25,421 bases of DNA from an uncultured Clostridium sp. (GTDB lineage: Bacteria; Bacillota; Clostridia; Lachnospirales; Lachnospiraceae), in the NCBI GenBank assembly GCA_900555045.1, contig USJW01000068.1, positions 1-25,421 of the forward strand, written 5' to 3'. The notes beneath the pieces were generated by a model that ran no database searches, was not told the DNA's origin, and saw only the letters and a list, made by a program, of their open reading frames with translations. Positions within the stretch are counted from its first letter, which is position 1. Each line of letters begins with the position of its first letter. Made by a program: the position numbers and the translations under genes. Of the stretch, positions 7,812 to 13,902 are shown piece after piece.

Positions 7812-9275
7812 CTATGCGCCAGCCGCCTCGCTGTGGCTGTCATCGGCGGTTTGGCCGCCGGATGGATCCACATCTCTGGTTCCCGCGGTGTCATTTGCAC
7901 TGGAGTCATTTTCTCCGGCGCTGGATTTCTCATCCACCCGATCCGAAGCTTCACTTGCGCTGTCTCCGGGCTGGCTATTTCCACTGATATCGCTTGCGCT
8001 ATCTGTGTTTTCAGCTGATTGCTGGGAGCCGCCGGTACTGCTCGTTCCTCCGTTTTCCTGGTTTTTGTCTGCGCTTTCGTTGCCGGCCGATTCCTGGTTT
8101 CCGCTTCCACCGTTACCGCTGGTTCCGGCGTTTTCCTGGCTTTCGTCTGTGCTTTCGTTGCCAGACGATTCCTGGTCTCCGCCTCCATCGCTACCGCTGG
8201 TTCCGGCGTTTTCCTGGCTTTCGTCTGTGCTTCCGTTGCCAGCTGATTCCTGGTTTCCGCCTCCACCGTTACCGCTGGTTCCGGCGTTTTCCTGGCTTTC
8301 GTCTGTGCTTCCGTTTCCAGCTGTCTCCTGGCTTCCATTTCCACCGATACCGCTGGTTCCACCGTTTTCCTGGCTTCCATCTACGCTTCCGTTTCCAGCC
8401 GATTCCTGACCTCCACCGCTACCGCTGGTTCCACCGTTTTCCTGGCTTCCATCTGTGCTTTCGTTGCCAGCTGTTTCCTGACCTCCGCCTCCACCGCTAC
8501 CGCTGCCGGCGTTTTCCTGGCTTCCATCCGCGCTTCCATTTCCAGCCGATTCCTGGTCTCCGCCGGTTCCGCTGGTTCCGCCGTTTTCCTGGCTTCCATT
8601 TACACTTCCGTTTCCATCTGGCTCCTGGCCGTCCACCGCGTTTCCATTTCCGCCCACTTCCTGGCCTCCGCCTGCGCTTCCATTTCCGCCCGCATTTCCA
8701 TTCGCTCCCTGGCCCCCGCCGGCTCCCGTCTGCGCCCCGCCCGCCGTGTTCGGCGTCTCTGCAGGTTTTGCATCGGATGGCGTAGCTTCCGTGGGGAGCT
8801 CTCCCTCCACATACTCATAAACCGCCATGAATACAAGGTCCTCGTACACCTCAATCTCCGTGGGATCCACAATCGTCTCCCCATCCAAGCTCCAGCCCAG
8901 GAATATCTTGTACACATCCGGCACATATTCTTCCTCGTCTTCGTCCGCAGACAGCGAGAAAACCGCTGCCTGCAGCGGTATCACATCCGCCAGCGCCCGC
9001 TCCTCCCGCTCCGGTGCCTCCGGGACGGACTGCCCCTCGTAGACCATGCTGGTGGCCACGATCTCCCCCGTGTCATCCATAAAGCTGACCTGGTTTGTGT
9101 CCGCCACCTGCACGACAATTGTGCCGCTGATCGTTGTAGAGTACTTGGAGAATGTAACCCCGGTCAGCCCCATGCTGGCGACTCCCAAATATAAGAGCCA
9201 GAGGTTGAGAGAATACCGTTTTTTTCGCTTCTGCTTCGCTTCTTTTTCGCTATCATCCCTTGAAAAAAACGCCAT
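7812..9275 (-). CDS. Repeat-rich surface protein with SipW/TasA-type processing motif
   Basis: A 487-residue protein. Residues 1-22 are charged, and 23-43 form one hydrophobic segment ending GVTFSKYSTTISGT. This matches, position by position, the GGTFAKYTSSTTGT motif of the TasA-like subunit at 11412-12002, so it is probably cut by a SipW-type peptidase. Residues about 61-160 resemble an InlB-type beta-grasp repeat, with the signature FLGWSLDGETIVDPTEI. Residues 217-417 are eight Gly/Ser/Asn/Gln/Glu repeats of 24-26 residues, each with QESAGN and SQEN elements. An acidic Ser/Asp tail completes it. There is no LPXTG motif. It lies 33 bp after the second SipW-type gene as the last gene of the operon. 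The role is unknown; a flexible fibre-associated or wall-spanning component is the inference. Confidence 0.75.
   Translation of the reverse strand: MAFFSRDDSEKEAKQKRKKRYSLNLWLLYLGVASMGLTGVTFSKYSTTISGTIVVQVADTNQVSFMDDTGEIVATSMVYEGQSVPEAPEREERALADVIPLQAAVFSLSADEDEEEYVPDVYKIFLGWSLDGETIVDPTEIEVYEDLVFMAVYEYVEGELPTEATPSDAKPAETPNTAGGAQTGAGGGQGANGNAGGNGSAGGGQEVGGNGNAVDGQEPDGNGSVNGSQENGGTSGTGGDQESAGNGSADGSQENAGSGSGGGGGQETAGNESTDGSQENGGTSGSGGGQESAGNGSVDGSQENGGTSGIGGNGSQETAGNGSTDESQENAGTSGNGGGGNQESAGNGSTDESQENAGTSGSDGGGDQESSGNESTDESQENAGTSGNGGSGNQESAGNESADKNQENGGTSSTGGSQQSAENTDSASDISGNSQPGDSASEASDRVDEKSSAGENDSSANDTAGTRDVDPSGGQTADDSHSEAAGA
8025..8627 (-). repeat. Coding tandem repeats, eight units of 72-78 bp
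   Basis: The eight units encode residues 217-417 of the surface protein, with unit lengths of 24, 25, 24, 26, 26, 26, 26 and 24 residues. Consensus pieces are QESAGN, STDESQEN and GTSG. All unit lengths keep the frame, so recombination would change protein length without breaking it. The same periodicity keeps the other frames open and creates several spurious long reading frames. Confidence 0.85.
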
Positions 9276-9308
9276 CCCCCTTCCCCCCTTTTTTCATATT
9301 TTACATCG

Positions 9309-9809
9309 TCATGAATTCGCGATCTCATGCCTCCGCCAGTGCGGCAGCTCCACCAACAACATCAAAGCCACAATCATGACCAGCATCCCCAGGGAGGACT
9401 TCAGAAACAGCACCAGATTTCCCAAGTGCGGGATAACCAGGCACACACTTCCGTAAATTCCCTCACGGCTGACCTGCCGGTTGTCGACGGCATTGTTGGC
9501 ATCCCCCTTCGTCTGGTAAACCGCCCCGTCCTTCTCCACCACCCGGTGGGTGACAAACGTTCCCTGATCCGCGTATGTGACGATCTCCCCGGGCTCATAG
9601 TCGGCCTGCCGGTGAATAATCAGGCTGTCCCCGGGAGAAAACGCCGGTTCCATGCTCCCGGAGAGCACCGTCACCATGGAGTATCCAAACAAGGAGGGCA
9701 GCTCCTCATGATAGACAAAACGCTTTGTGAGCAGCGCACTGTTCATCAATACCACTGCCACAAGGCACAGGGTGATACCGCCCTGAATCCATCTTCCAAT
9801 CCGTTTCAT
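9309..9809 (-). CDS. SipW-type signal peptidase I (second copy of the operon)
   Basis: A 166-residue membrane protease of the archaeal/ER-like (SipW) type I signal peptidases, which process TasA-type precursors. The nucleophile Ser is in VLSGSMEP. The general base is His in FVTHRVVE, as in SipW, rather than the Lys of ordinary bacterial peptidases. KGDANNAVD supplies the conserved acidic box. A TM segment is near the N-terminus and another near the C-terminus, with a basic tail. The chosen start is ATG 9809, with a GAGG site overlapping the stop of the upstream gene; an in-frame GTG at 9821 is the alternative. Together with the copy at 12135-12737 the operon carries two divergent peptidases, perhaps one per client. 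Confidence 0.9.
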   Translation of the reverse strand: MKRIGRWIQGGITLCLVAVVLMNSALLTKRFVYHEELPSLFGYSMVTVLSGSMEPAFSPGDSLIIHRQADYEPGEIVTYADQGTFVTHRVVEKDGAVYQTKGDANNAVDNRQVSREGIYGSVCLVIPHLGNLVLFLKSSLGMLVMIVALMLLVELPHWRRHEIANS

Positions 9810-9822
9810 ACGATCCCTCACC

Positions 9823-11262
9823 TCACGCTATAATCTGTTCAATCTGTATCATCACAATCACCCGATATTCCAGGTCGGCCGCAGAGCCAATCTTCGTGTC
9901 CAGAATGTCATTTCCACCCGCAAAAAGCCACTGCCATTCCAGCCGGTACTCCCGCTCCTCCCCCGAGCTCAGGGTTACCGTGGCGGCGGCAAGCTGGTCA
10001 GCGGTCAGCCACGTGTCCTGATCCCCACAGAGATACCGGTCATCCGATTTCAGCCGGTAGCGCAGTGGGAGCAGCAGCTGCCCCGGCGGCGCCGATATCT
10101 GCATCCGGTAGGCAATCCCGTAGGTATTCCGGTTGCTGACCAGAAATTCGTAGCTGCCCTTGGAGCCCGGCATCAACTTGCGATTTTCACCGGCGCCGGT
10201 TCGGTCCGCGAACAGACTGATCTCCGTGTTCTGCTGCCATACCGGCCCTTCCTTCTCCTGCACCTGCACATCCAGAGGCTCGGCTGGCGGGGTAGGCCGG
10301 TCATGATCTCCGTGGTCCGGCCCCGGCGAGGAGCCATGATCGGAATCACCGTCGGAATCATCCGCTGAAGTTTCCGGCGGCGCGGCGGCTCCGGACTCTG
10401 TGGGCTGCTCTGGCTGCGAAGGTGGACTCTCCACTGTGGATTCCGGAACCGCAGGCGGAGTCGTCTGCGCCGGCGGAAGGACATTCTCTTCGGTCCGAGC
10501 GTTTGATGCGTCTGAACCGGTCGGCTGCCCCGGTGCTATGCTGGCGCCGGGTTCTTCAACCGCGGCATTTTTATTTTCATCGTCCAACTTGCCCTCGCCG
10601 GATTCCGCCGCATTCCCGACCGTATCCGTATCATGCCGACCGCCCGGTATTGGATCCGCTTCCCTGCCATCCGCGTCCACATACCGGTCCGCCCCGGCGT
10701 CGCGGGTGTAGACCTCCGGCTTGATCTCCATACCGCCGTCCGCCTCCAGCTGAACCCGGATGTGAACCTCGATGACATACTCGGAGACGGCCAGATGATA
10801 CGAATCCACATTCCCGGAAATCTGGCCCGCCTTTATTCCACTCTCGCGGTCAATGTGAATCTCCACCTGGTGCTCCGGCTGCCCCAAATCGTCCAGCATA
10901 GCCAAGCGGTGAGTTCCGGTCTCCACATCTTTAAAATGAAAAACCCCTTCCGAATCCGTGGTGGTTCGCTTGGGGTCACTGTGCAACTCTATTACCCGGT
11001 TCGCGCAGGGCGTACCATCCGTATAAAAAATCTGCCCGCCAAAATCGATGCGGTTGGGATTCACCGCCTCATTCTCCGGGGACAGCACGATGGTGTCCAA
11101 CATCTGCCCCAGGCGGTGGTCCGTCGCCCTGCCGATGTGCGTGCCCGCCAGAAAGGAGGTGATGGACACGAATACCAGAAGGATCGGGAGGAAGATCCAC
11201 AGAGCCTTGCTGCCGCCGGTGTTCTGGCCTTTGTTGTGTGGTTTAGAGCCAGGGGTCGGCAT
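9823..11262 (-). CDS. Membrane-anchored protein with SpaA/carboxypeptidase-regulatory-like and TasA-like domains
   Basis: A 479-residue protein with a short Lys/Gly-rich start, one transmembrane segment (about 19-40) and no cleavage motif, so it should stay anchored with the rest outside. Residues about 73-135 (GGQIFYTDGTPCANRVIELH ... TTTDSEGVFHFKDVETGTHRL) look like a carboxypeptidase-regulatory or SpaA-type beta-sandwich. Residues 200-335 are a Pro/Glu/Asp-rich linker. Residues about 340-479 (MPGSKGSYEFLVSN, PLRYRLKSDD, LEWQWLFAGG, DTKIGSAADL, IQIEQ) follow the same order of elements as the TasA-like subunit next door. It has an excellent AGGAGGTG site seven bases before ATG. By position between subunit and peptidase, a TapA-like anchor or assembly base is the inference; there is no direct sequence match to TapA. 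Confidence 0.65.
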   Translation of the reverse strand: MPTPGSKPHNKGQNTGGSKALWIFLPILLVFVSITSFLAGTHIGRATDHRLGQMLDTIVLSPENEAVNPNRIDFGGQIFYTDGTPCANRVIELHSDPKRTTTDSEGVFHFKDVETGTHRLAMLDDLGQPEHQVEIHIDRESGIKAGQISGNVDSYHLAVSEYVIEVHIRVQLEADGGMEIKPEVYTRDAGADRYVDADGREADPIPGGRHDTDTVGNAAESGEGKLDDENKNAAVEEPGASIAPGQPTGSDASNARTEENVLPPAQTTPPAVPESTVESPPSQPEQPTESGAAAPPETSADDSDGDSDHGSSPGPDHGDHDRPTPPAEPLDVQVQEKEGPVWQQNTEISLFADRTGAGENRKLMPGSKGSYEFLVSNRNTYGIAYRMQISAPPGQLLLPLRYRLKSDDRYLCGDQDTWLTADQLAAATVTLSSGEEREYRLEWQWLFAGGNDILDTKIGSAADLEYRVIVMIQIEQIIA

Positions 11263-11311
11263 ATTTTGACACCTCCTGTGGTTGGTTGGAATTCGGTGTA
11301 AAGCAGGTTCC

Positions 11312-11390
11312 TTCAGCTCCCGCCAGGGAACAGCGGGAATGGGCCGCTGTGCTCTGGCGGGGGCTGAACCGCGTAAACGCGGTTTAGCCC
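11312..11390 (-). promoter_or_regulatory. Two mutually exclusive stem-loops between subunit and anchor genes
   Basis: In transcript order, hairpin B (11390-11361) has a 13-bp stem with one mismatch and the loop TTTA. Hairpin A (11368-11312) has about 15 outer pairs, a small internal loop and 7 inner pairs. They share bases 11361-11368 and so cannot form fully at the same time. No U-run follows either. A role in mRNA processing, 3'-end protection of the subunit message or attenuation would give more subunit than anchor. Confidence 0.55.
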
Positions 11391-11411
11391 GTTGTGGTTA
11401 TCGTTGCAGGA

Positions 11412-12002
11412 TTACGGTGTGGTGGTAGTTACTAACTGCTCAGCAGTAACAGCAAGTTTGATAGTTCCTGTTGTTCCTGCTTCTCCCTTCGTTGTATCGT
11501 CTGAATCCGACGAAGCGCTATCCCATGCCCAAAAGATGTCTATAGTCTGATCATTTCCAACATCTGCCAGTGCAACATCTGTGCTGGCAAATGTAATTTT
11601 GTTGTCTGTTACAGTCAACGCAGTCGTTCTCGCTGCATCTGAGTAGAACTTAATCGGCACACCGTTTAACCCCGATACATCCGCCTCAGCTGAATAGGAA
11701 TACCCAATCTCAGATCCTGCTCCATTAATGACAAATTTAACCTCACCCTCAGAACCAGGAGCAAGTTTATCGTCTGTTGTTACCACCTCGCCATTCGTAT
11801 TTTTCAAATTGAATGTGAACGTATCTCCAGTGATGGTGTCACTCCCTTCCTTAAACGCAATTGCCCACTTCGCAACCTGAGCCGTTCCTGTTCCAGTCGT
11901 ACTGCTGGTATACTTTGCAAACGTCCCCCCCACCAAACTACTGGTCACAAGTGTCAACACCACTGCCGCTGCTCCGATTTTCGCAAATATACTTTTCCTC
12001 AT
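11412..12002 (-). CDS. TasA/camelysin-family fibre subunit
   Basis: A 196-residue secreted protein of the TasA/CalY family. The first ~29 residues (basic start, hydrophobic core, then VGGTFA before KYTSS) form a SipW-dependent signal sequence. The mature chain has the family order: AKWAIAFKEG strand, LAPGSEGEVKFVING, a central IKFYSD segment, DIFWAWDS and a terminal KLAVTAEQ. Family members polymerise into extracellular amyloid-like or donor-strand fibres that scaffold biofilm matrix. There is no HEXXH protease motif. The GAGGG site is seven bases before ATG. Its base composition is more AT-rich than the neighbours, as is usual for highly expressed surface subunits. Long untranslated gaps on both sides (132 and 149 bp) with hairpins suggest separate control of its message. 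Confidence 0.85.
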   Translation of the reverse strand: MRKSIFAKIGAAAVVLTLVTSSLVGGTFAKYTSSTTGTGTAQVAKWAIAFKEGSDTITGDTFTFNLKNTNGEVVTTDDKLAPGSEGEVKFVINGAGSEIGYSYSAEADVSGLNGVPIKFYSDAARTTALTVTDNKITFASTDVALADVGNDQTIDIFWAWDSASSDSDDTTKGEAGTTGTIKLAVTAEQLVTTTTP

Positions 12003-12061
12003 CTTTTTACCCTCTTTTCCTTATTTTTTATATGAGTTACAAAAATTACTTACCCTCTTAC

Positions 12062-12078
12062 CCGGCCTCTGGGGCCGG
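12062..12078 (-). other. GC-rich stem-loop upstream of the fibre subunit gene
   Basis: CCGGCC and GGCCGG pair over 6 bp around a five-base loop in the 132-bp gap between the first peptidase gene and the subunit gene. No U-run follows. It may be a processing or stability element; no convincing separate promoter was found here. Confidence 0.4.
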
Positions 12079-12134
12079 CCGCGCAGTCTCCTGCTTTTTT
12101 CCGTTACTCCCCGCGCAAAATCGCGCATGTTCAC

Positions 12135-12737
12135 TTACCCTTTTTCCGCCTTCAGCCGCTCCAGCTCCAGTTCCAGCTCCCTGGTCCGTGCCAGTTCCTT
12201 TCGGCCTTCCAGCTGCCTGCGGATCACATCCCACAGAATAAACAGCACCAGCGGGCAAACCACAAACAGGATCATGCCCGTGGTCGTCTGCATGAACATC
12301 GCCAGGTTTCCGGCTCCGGCGATCCTTCTGCGGTAGATTCCCTCCACCTCAGCGGGTTTGACCGAATTCTGGTCCGGGCTGTCGTTGGCGTCGCCCTGGG
12401 TGATGTAGCGCTTCTCACCGCCCTCCGTGGTGACCTCCACAATCCGGTGGGTGATTACCGCCCCGCCGCTCCGGTAAGCGATCACATCGCCCACCTGAAG
12501 GCTGTCCCCGTCCGTCTCCCTGACGAACACCATATCTCCGGTCATGATGCTCGGCTCCATGGAGCCGGACAGCACGATAAATGGCTTATATCCCATGAAA
12601 TCCGGCACGTCGTTGGGGTTGGTGTAGGACTTCACGATGAGCGTCACATTGATCAGCAGCAGGGGAATGAATACCACACAGAGCACAATCCCCACAGCCC
12701 CCACAATTTTTTGCAGCAAGCTACGTTTCTCCTTCAT
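12135..12737 (-). CDS. sipW: SipW-type signal peptidase I (first gene of the fibre operon)
   Basis: A 200-residue SipW-type peptidase. An N-terminal transmembrane segment (about 10-32) is followed by the catalytic region: nucleophile Ser in VLSGSMEP, His in AVITHRIVE and the acidic box QGDANDSPD. A second transmembrane segment lies near 155-175 and a charged, probably coiled, cytoplasmic tail of about 30 residues ends the protein (ARTRELELELERLKAEKG). It is the first open reading frame after the riboswitch and terminator and immediately precedes the TasA-like gene, as sipW precedes tasA in Bacillus. The ATG follows AAGGAG by eleven bases, a long but tolerable spacing; nearer ATGs are out of frame. 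The expected job is cleavage of the subunit and possibly the repeat protein at their F-[AS]-K-Y sites. Confidence 0.92.
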   Translation of the reverse strand: MKEKRSLLQKIVGAVGIVLCVVFIPLLLINVTLIVKSYTNPNDVPDFMGYKPFIVLSGSMEPSIMTGDMVFVRETDGDSLQVGDVIAYRSGGAVITHRIVEVTTEGGEKRYITQGDANDSPDQNSVKPAEVEGIYRRRIAGAGNLAMFMQTTTGMILFVVCPLVLFILWDVIRRQLEGRKELARTRELELELERLKAEKG

Positions 12738-12805
12738 CCCTCATTCATCTCCTTTCCCTCTTAATAATCTCCCGCTCCTCGCGTCCGGCGCAGGTTTTTC
12801 AGCAC

Positions 12806-12839
12806 AAAAAAGGCAATCCTGAGTCCAGTCAGAATTGCC
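12806..12839 (-). terminator. Riboswitch expression platform: rho-independent terminator
   Basis: On the minus strand GGCAAT-T-CTGA and TCAG-G-ATTGCC pair into an 11-bp stem (one G-U) with loop CTGGAC, followed directly by T6. It lies about 70 bases after the c-di-GMP aptamer and 68 bases before the first peptidase gene, so it decides whether the operon is read. Its 5' arm GGCAATT can pair over seven positions with AGTTGCC at the 3' edge of the aptamer, which offers a simple anti-terminator. Confidence 0.88.
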
Positions 12840-12910
12840 AATATTTGCATAAACGCACCTTGAGCGTGCAATACGCGAACCGAATATAAACGCACCTAAC
12901 CCGGAACGTT

Positions 12911-13004
12911 TACATGGGGGCAACTGGCTGTCATATCATCTGTATTATGATTTAGACCCTTTAGCTTTGCGTCGCTGACTTTCATCAGTTTTGCCAAGTA
13001 TGTA
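12911..13004 (-). ncRNA. Cyclic-di-GMP-I (GEMM-I) riboswitch aptamer
   Basis: Read on the minus strand, the segment shows the hallmarks of the GEMM-I aptamer in order. These are the 5' strand TTGGCAAAAC; a helix CTGAT/GTCAG capped by a GAAA tetraloop; the near-invariant GACGCAAAGC; a second helix with a tetraloop-receptor-like TCTAA ... ATATGA around ATCAT/ATGAT; and the 3' strand AGTTGCC. Outer bases TACAT (13004-13000) and ATGTA (12915-12911) close the domain. Bases matching the ligand contacts known in the Vibrio Vc2 structure are present: G20 (12994), A47 (12967) and C92 (12920). The predicted transcription start (about 13012) lies just before it. It should sense c-di-GMP and control the SipW/TasA-type operon. 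Confidence 0.93.
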
Positions 13005-13011
13005 GTTGATA

Positions 13012-13051
13012 TGAAGCCAGTATAGCGCACCCTGTGCAACCAAAGTGCAAC
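13012..13051 (-). promoter_or_regulatory. Promoter of the riboswitch-fibre operon with GTTGCAC direct repeats
   Basis: On the minus strand a good -10, TATACT (13024-13019), ends about seven bases before the predicted start, but no good -35 stands at 17 bases. Instead two exact GTTGCAC repeats (13051-13045 and 13040-13034) lie one helical turn (11 bp) apart across the -35 region. A weak -35 covered by direct repeats is typical of an activator-dependent promoter. The neighbouring response regulator is an obvious candidate, but that is inference. Confidence 0.5.
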
Positions 13052-13066
13052 TTTTTCCCACAATAT

Positions 13067-13080
13067 AGAAATTAATTTCT
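13067..13080. promoter_or_regulatory. Perfect AT-rich 14-bp palindrome upstream of the riboswitch promoter
   Basis: AGAAATTAATTTCT is a perfect palindrome between the response-regulator stop and the fibre promoter, about 60 bp upstream of the predicted start. A second palindrome, GAGCCCATGGGCTC (13096-13109), overlaps the regulator stop codon and could form a small hairpin without a U-run. Confidence 0.35.
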
Positions 13081-13107
13081 CATTCTCTCAGCCTCGAGCC
13101 CATGGGC

Positions 13108-13902
13108 TCACTCTACCGTCATCCCCGCCAGGCGCGCGTTGGTCCCCTCCGCCCAGCTGTAGTCGAACATGTACTCCCCCTCATACTGATACGTTTCATT
13201 TTCCCGGTCCCGCAGATATTCATAGTAATCGCAATCCACCTGGCTTCTCTCCAGGTAGCAGCCGCCCCGATGGCTGCAAAAGCCCCCGGAAATTCCGTAC
13301 CCCTCGAAAACCGCCCGCAGCCCGATCACCGCTTTCCGGTACAGCGCCTTCACGCGGCTGTCATAATCCTTCTCCGGCCACAGCTTGTCGATGGCCTCCT
13401 CCATGGTCACCTCGCCGCCCATGCGGTCCACGCACAGGGCTAAGAGCTCCTTGCTCTTGGCATTCTGGAACTTCACCAGCTCCTGGTCGATAAAAACGTC
13501 GAAGCGCCCGAACGCACGGATAAAAATGCGCTTCTGCCGCCCCTTGGAGAGCAGCTTCGCCCGCTTTAAAGCATCCATGATGTCCTCGCGGCTGTATGGC
13601 TTGAAAACATAGTAATCCGATTTCATCTTCAGGGCATCCAGCACATAGTCGCTGTATCCGCTGACAAAAATGATAATCATGTCCCGGTTGATGGCGCGAA
13701 GGCGCTTGCCCAGCTCGATCCCGTTCATCTCCGGCATCTCCACATCCAGGAGCGCAAAATCCACCGGGTTTAAGGCCGCGTAGTCCAGCGCAGCCAGGGG
13801 GTTTGTGAAAGAGCCCACCAACTCGATCTCCCGCTCCTGCGCACACTCAATCTCAAACTGGCGCATGGACAGCTCCTCGTCATCTACCACAATCGTCCTC
13901 AT
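13108..13902 (-). CDS. Two-component response regulator, REC plus winged-helix (SARP/BTAD-like) output
   Basis: A 264-residue regulator. The receiver domain (1-120) has the acidic pair D8/D9, the phosphorylation site D53 in LLDVEMPEMNG and K101 in VFKPYS. The output domain (about 125-230: IRAFGRFDVFIDQELVKF, AKSKELLALCVDRMGGEVTM, EEAIDKLWPEKD) resembles the winged-helix domain used by SARP-like regulators in Firmicutes rather than LytTR. The ATG at 13902 has a GGGG site nine bases upstream and overlaps the kinase stop by 23 bp, implying translational coupling; longer versions of the frame run through the kinase gene and are not supported. Placed directly upstream of the fibre operon on the same strand, it may control that operon or adjust c-di-GMP-linked behaviour. 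Confidence 0.9.
   Translation of the reverse strand: MRTIVVDDEELSMRQFEIECAQEREIELVGSFTNPLAALDYAALNPVDFALLDVEMPEMNGIELGKRLRAINRDMIIIFVSGYSDYVLDALKMKSDYYVFKPYSREDIMDALKRAKLLSKGRQKRIFIRAFGRFDVFIDQELVKFQNAKSKELLALCVDRMGGEVTMEEAIDKLWPEKDYDSRVKALYRKAVIGLRAVFEGYGISGGFCSHRGGCYLERSQVDCDYYEYLRDRENETYQYEGEYMFDYSWAEGTNARLAGMTVE

Noticed and set aside
7727..8785. Long reading frames on both strands across the repeat region (Arg/Pro/Phe-rich products)
   Set aside because: They arise because the 72-78 bp coding repeats keep every frame open. Their products are repetitive, lack ribosome sites and contradict the operon frame, which has a clear processing motif.
12741..12923. Small minus-strand frame of 60 codons ahead of the first peptidase gene
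   Set aside because: It lies across the riboswitch linker and terminator, has no ribosome site and no recognisable product.
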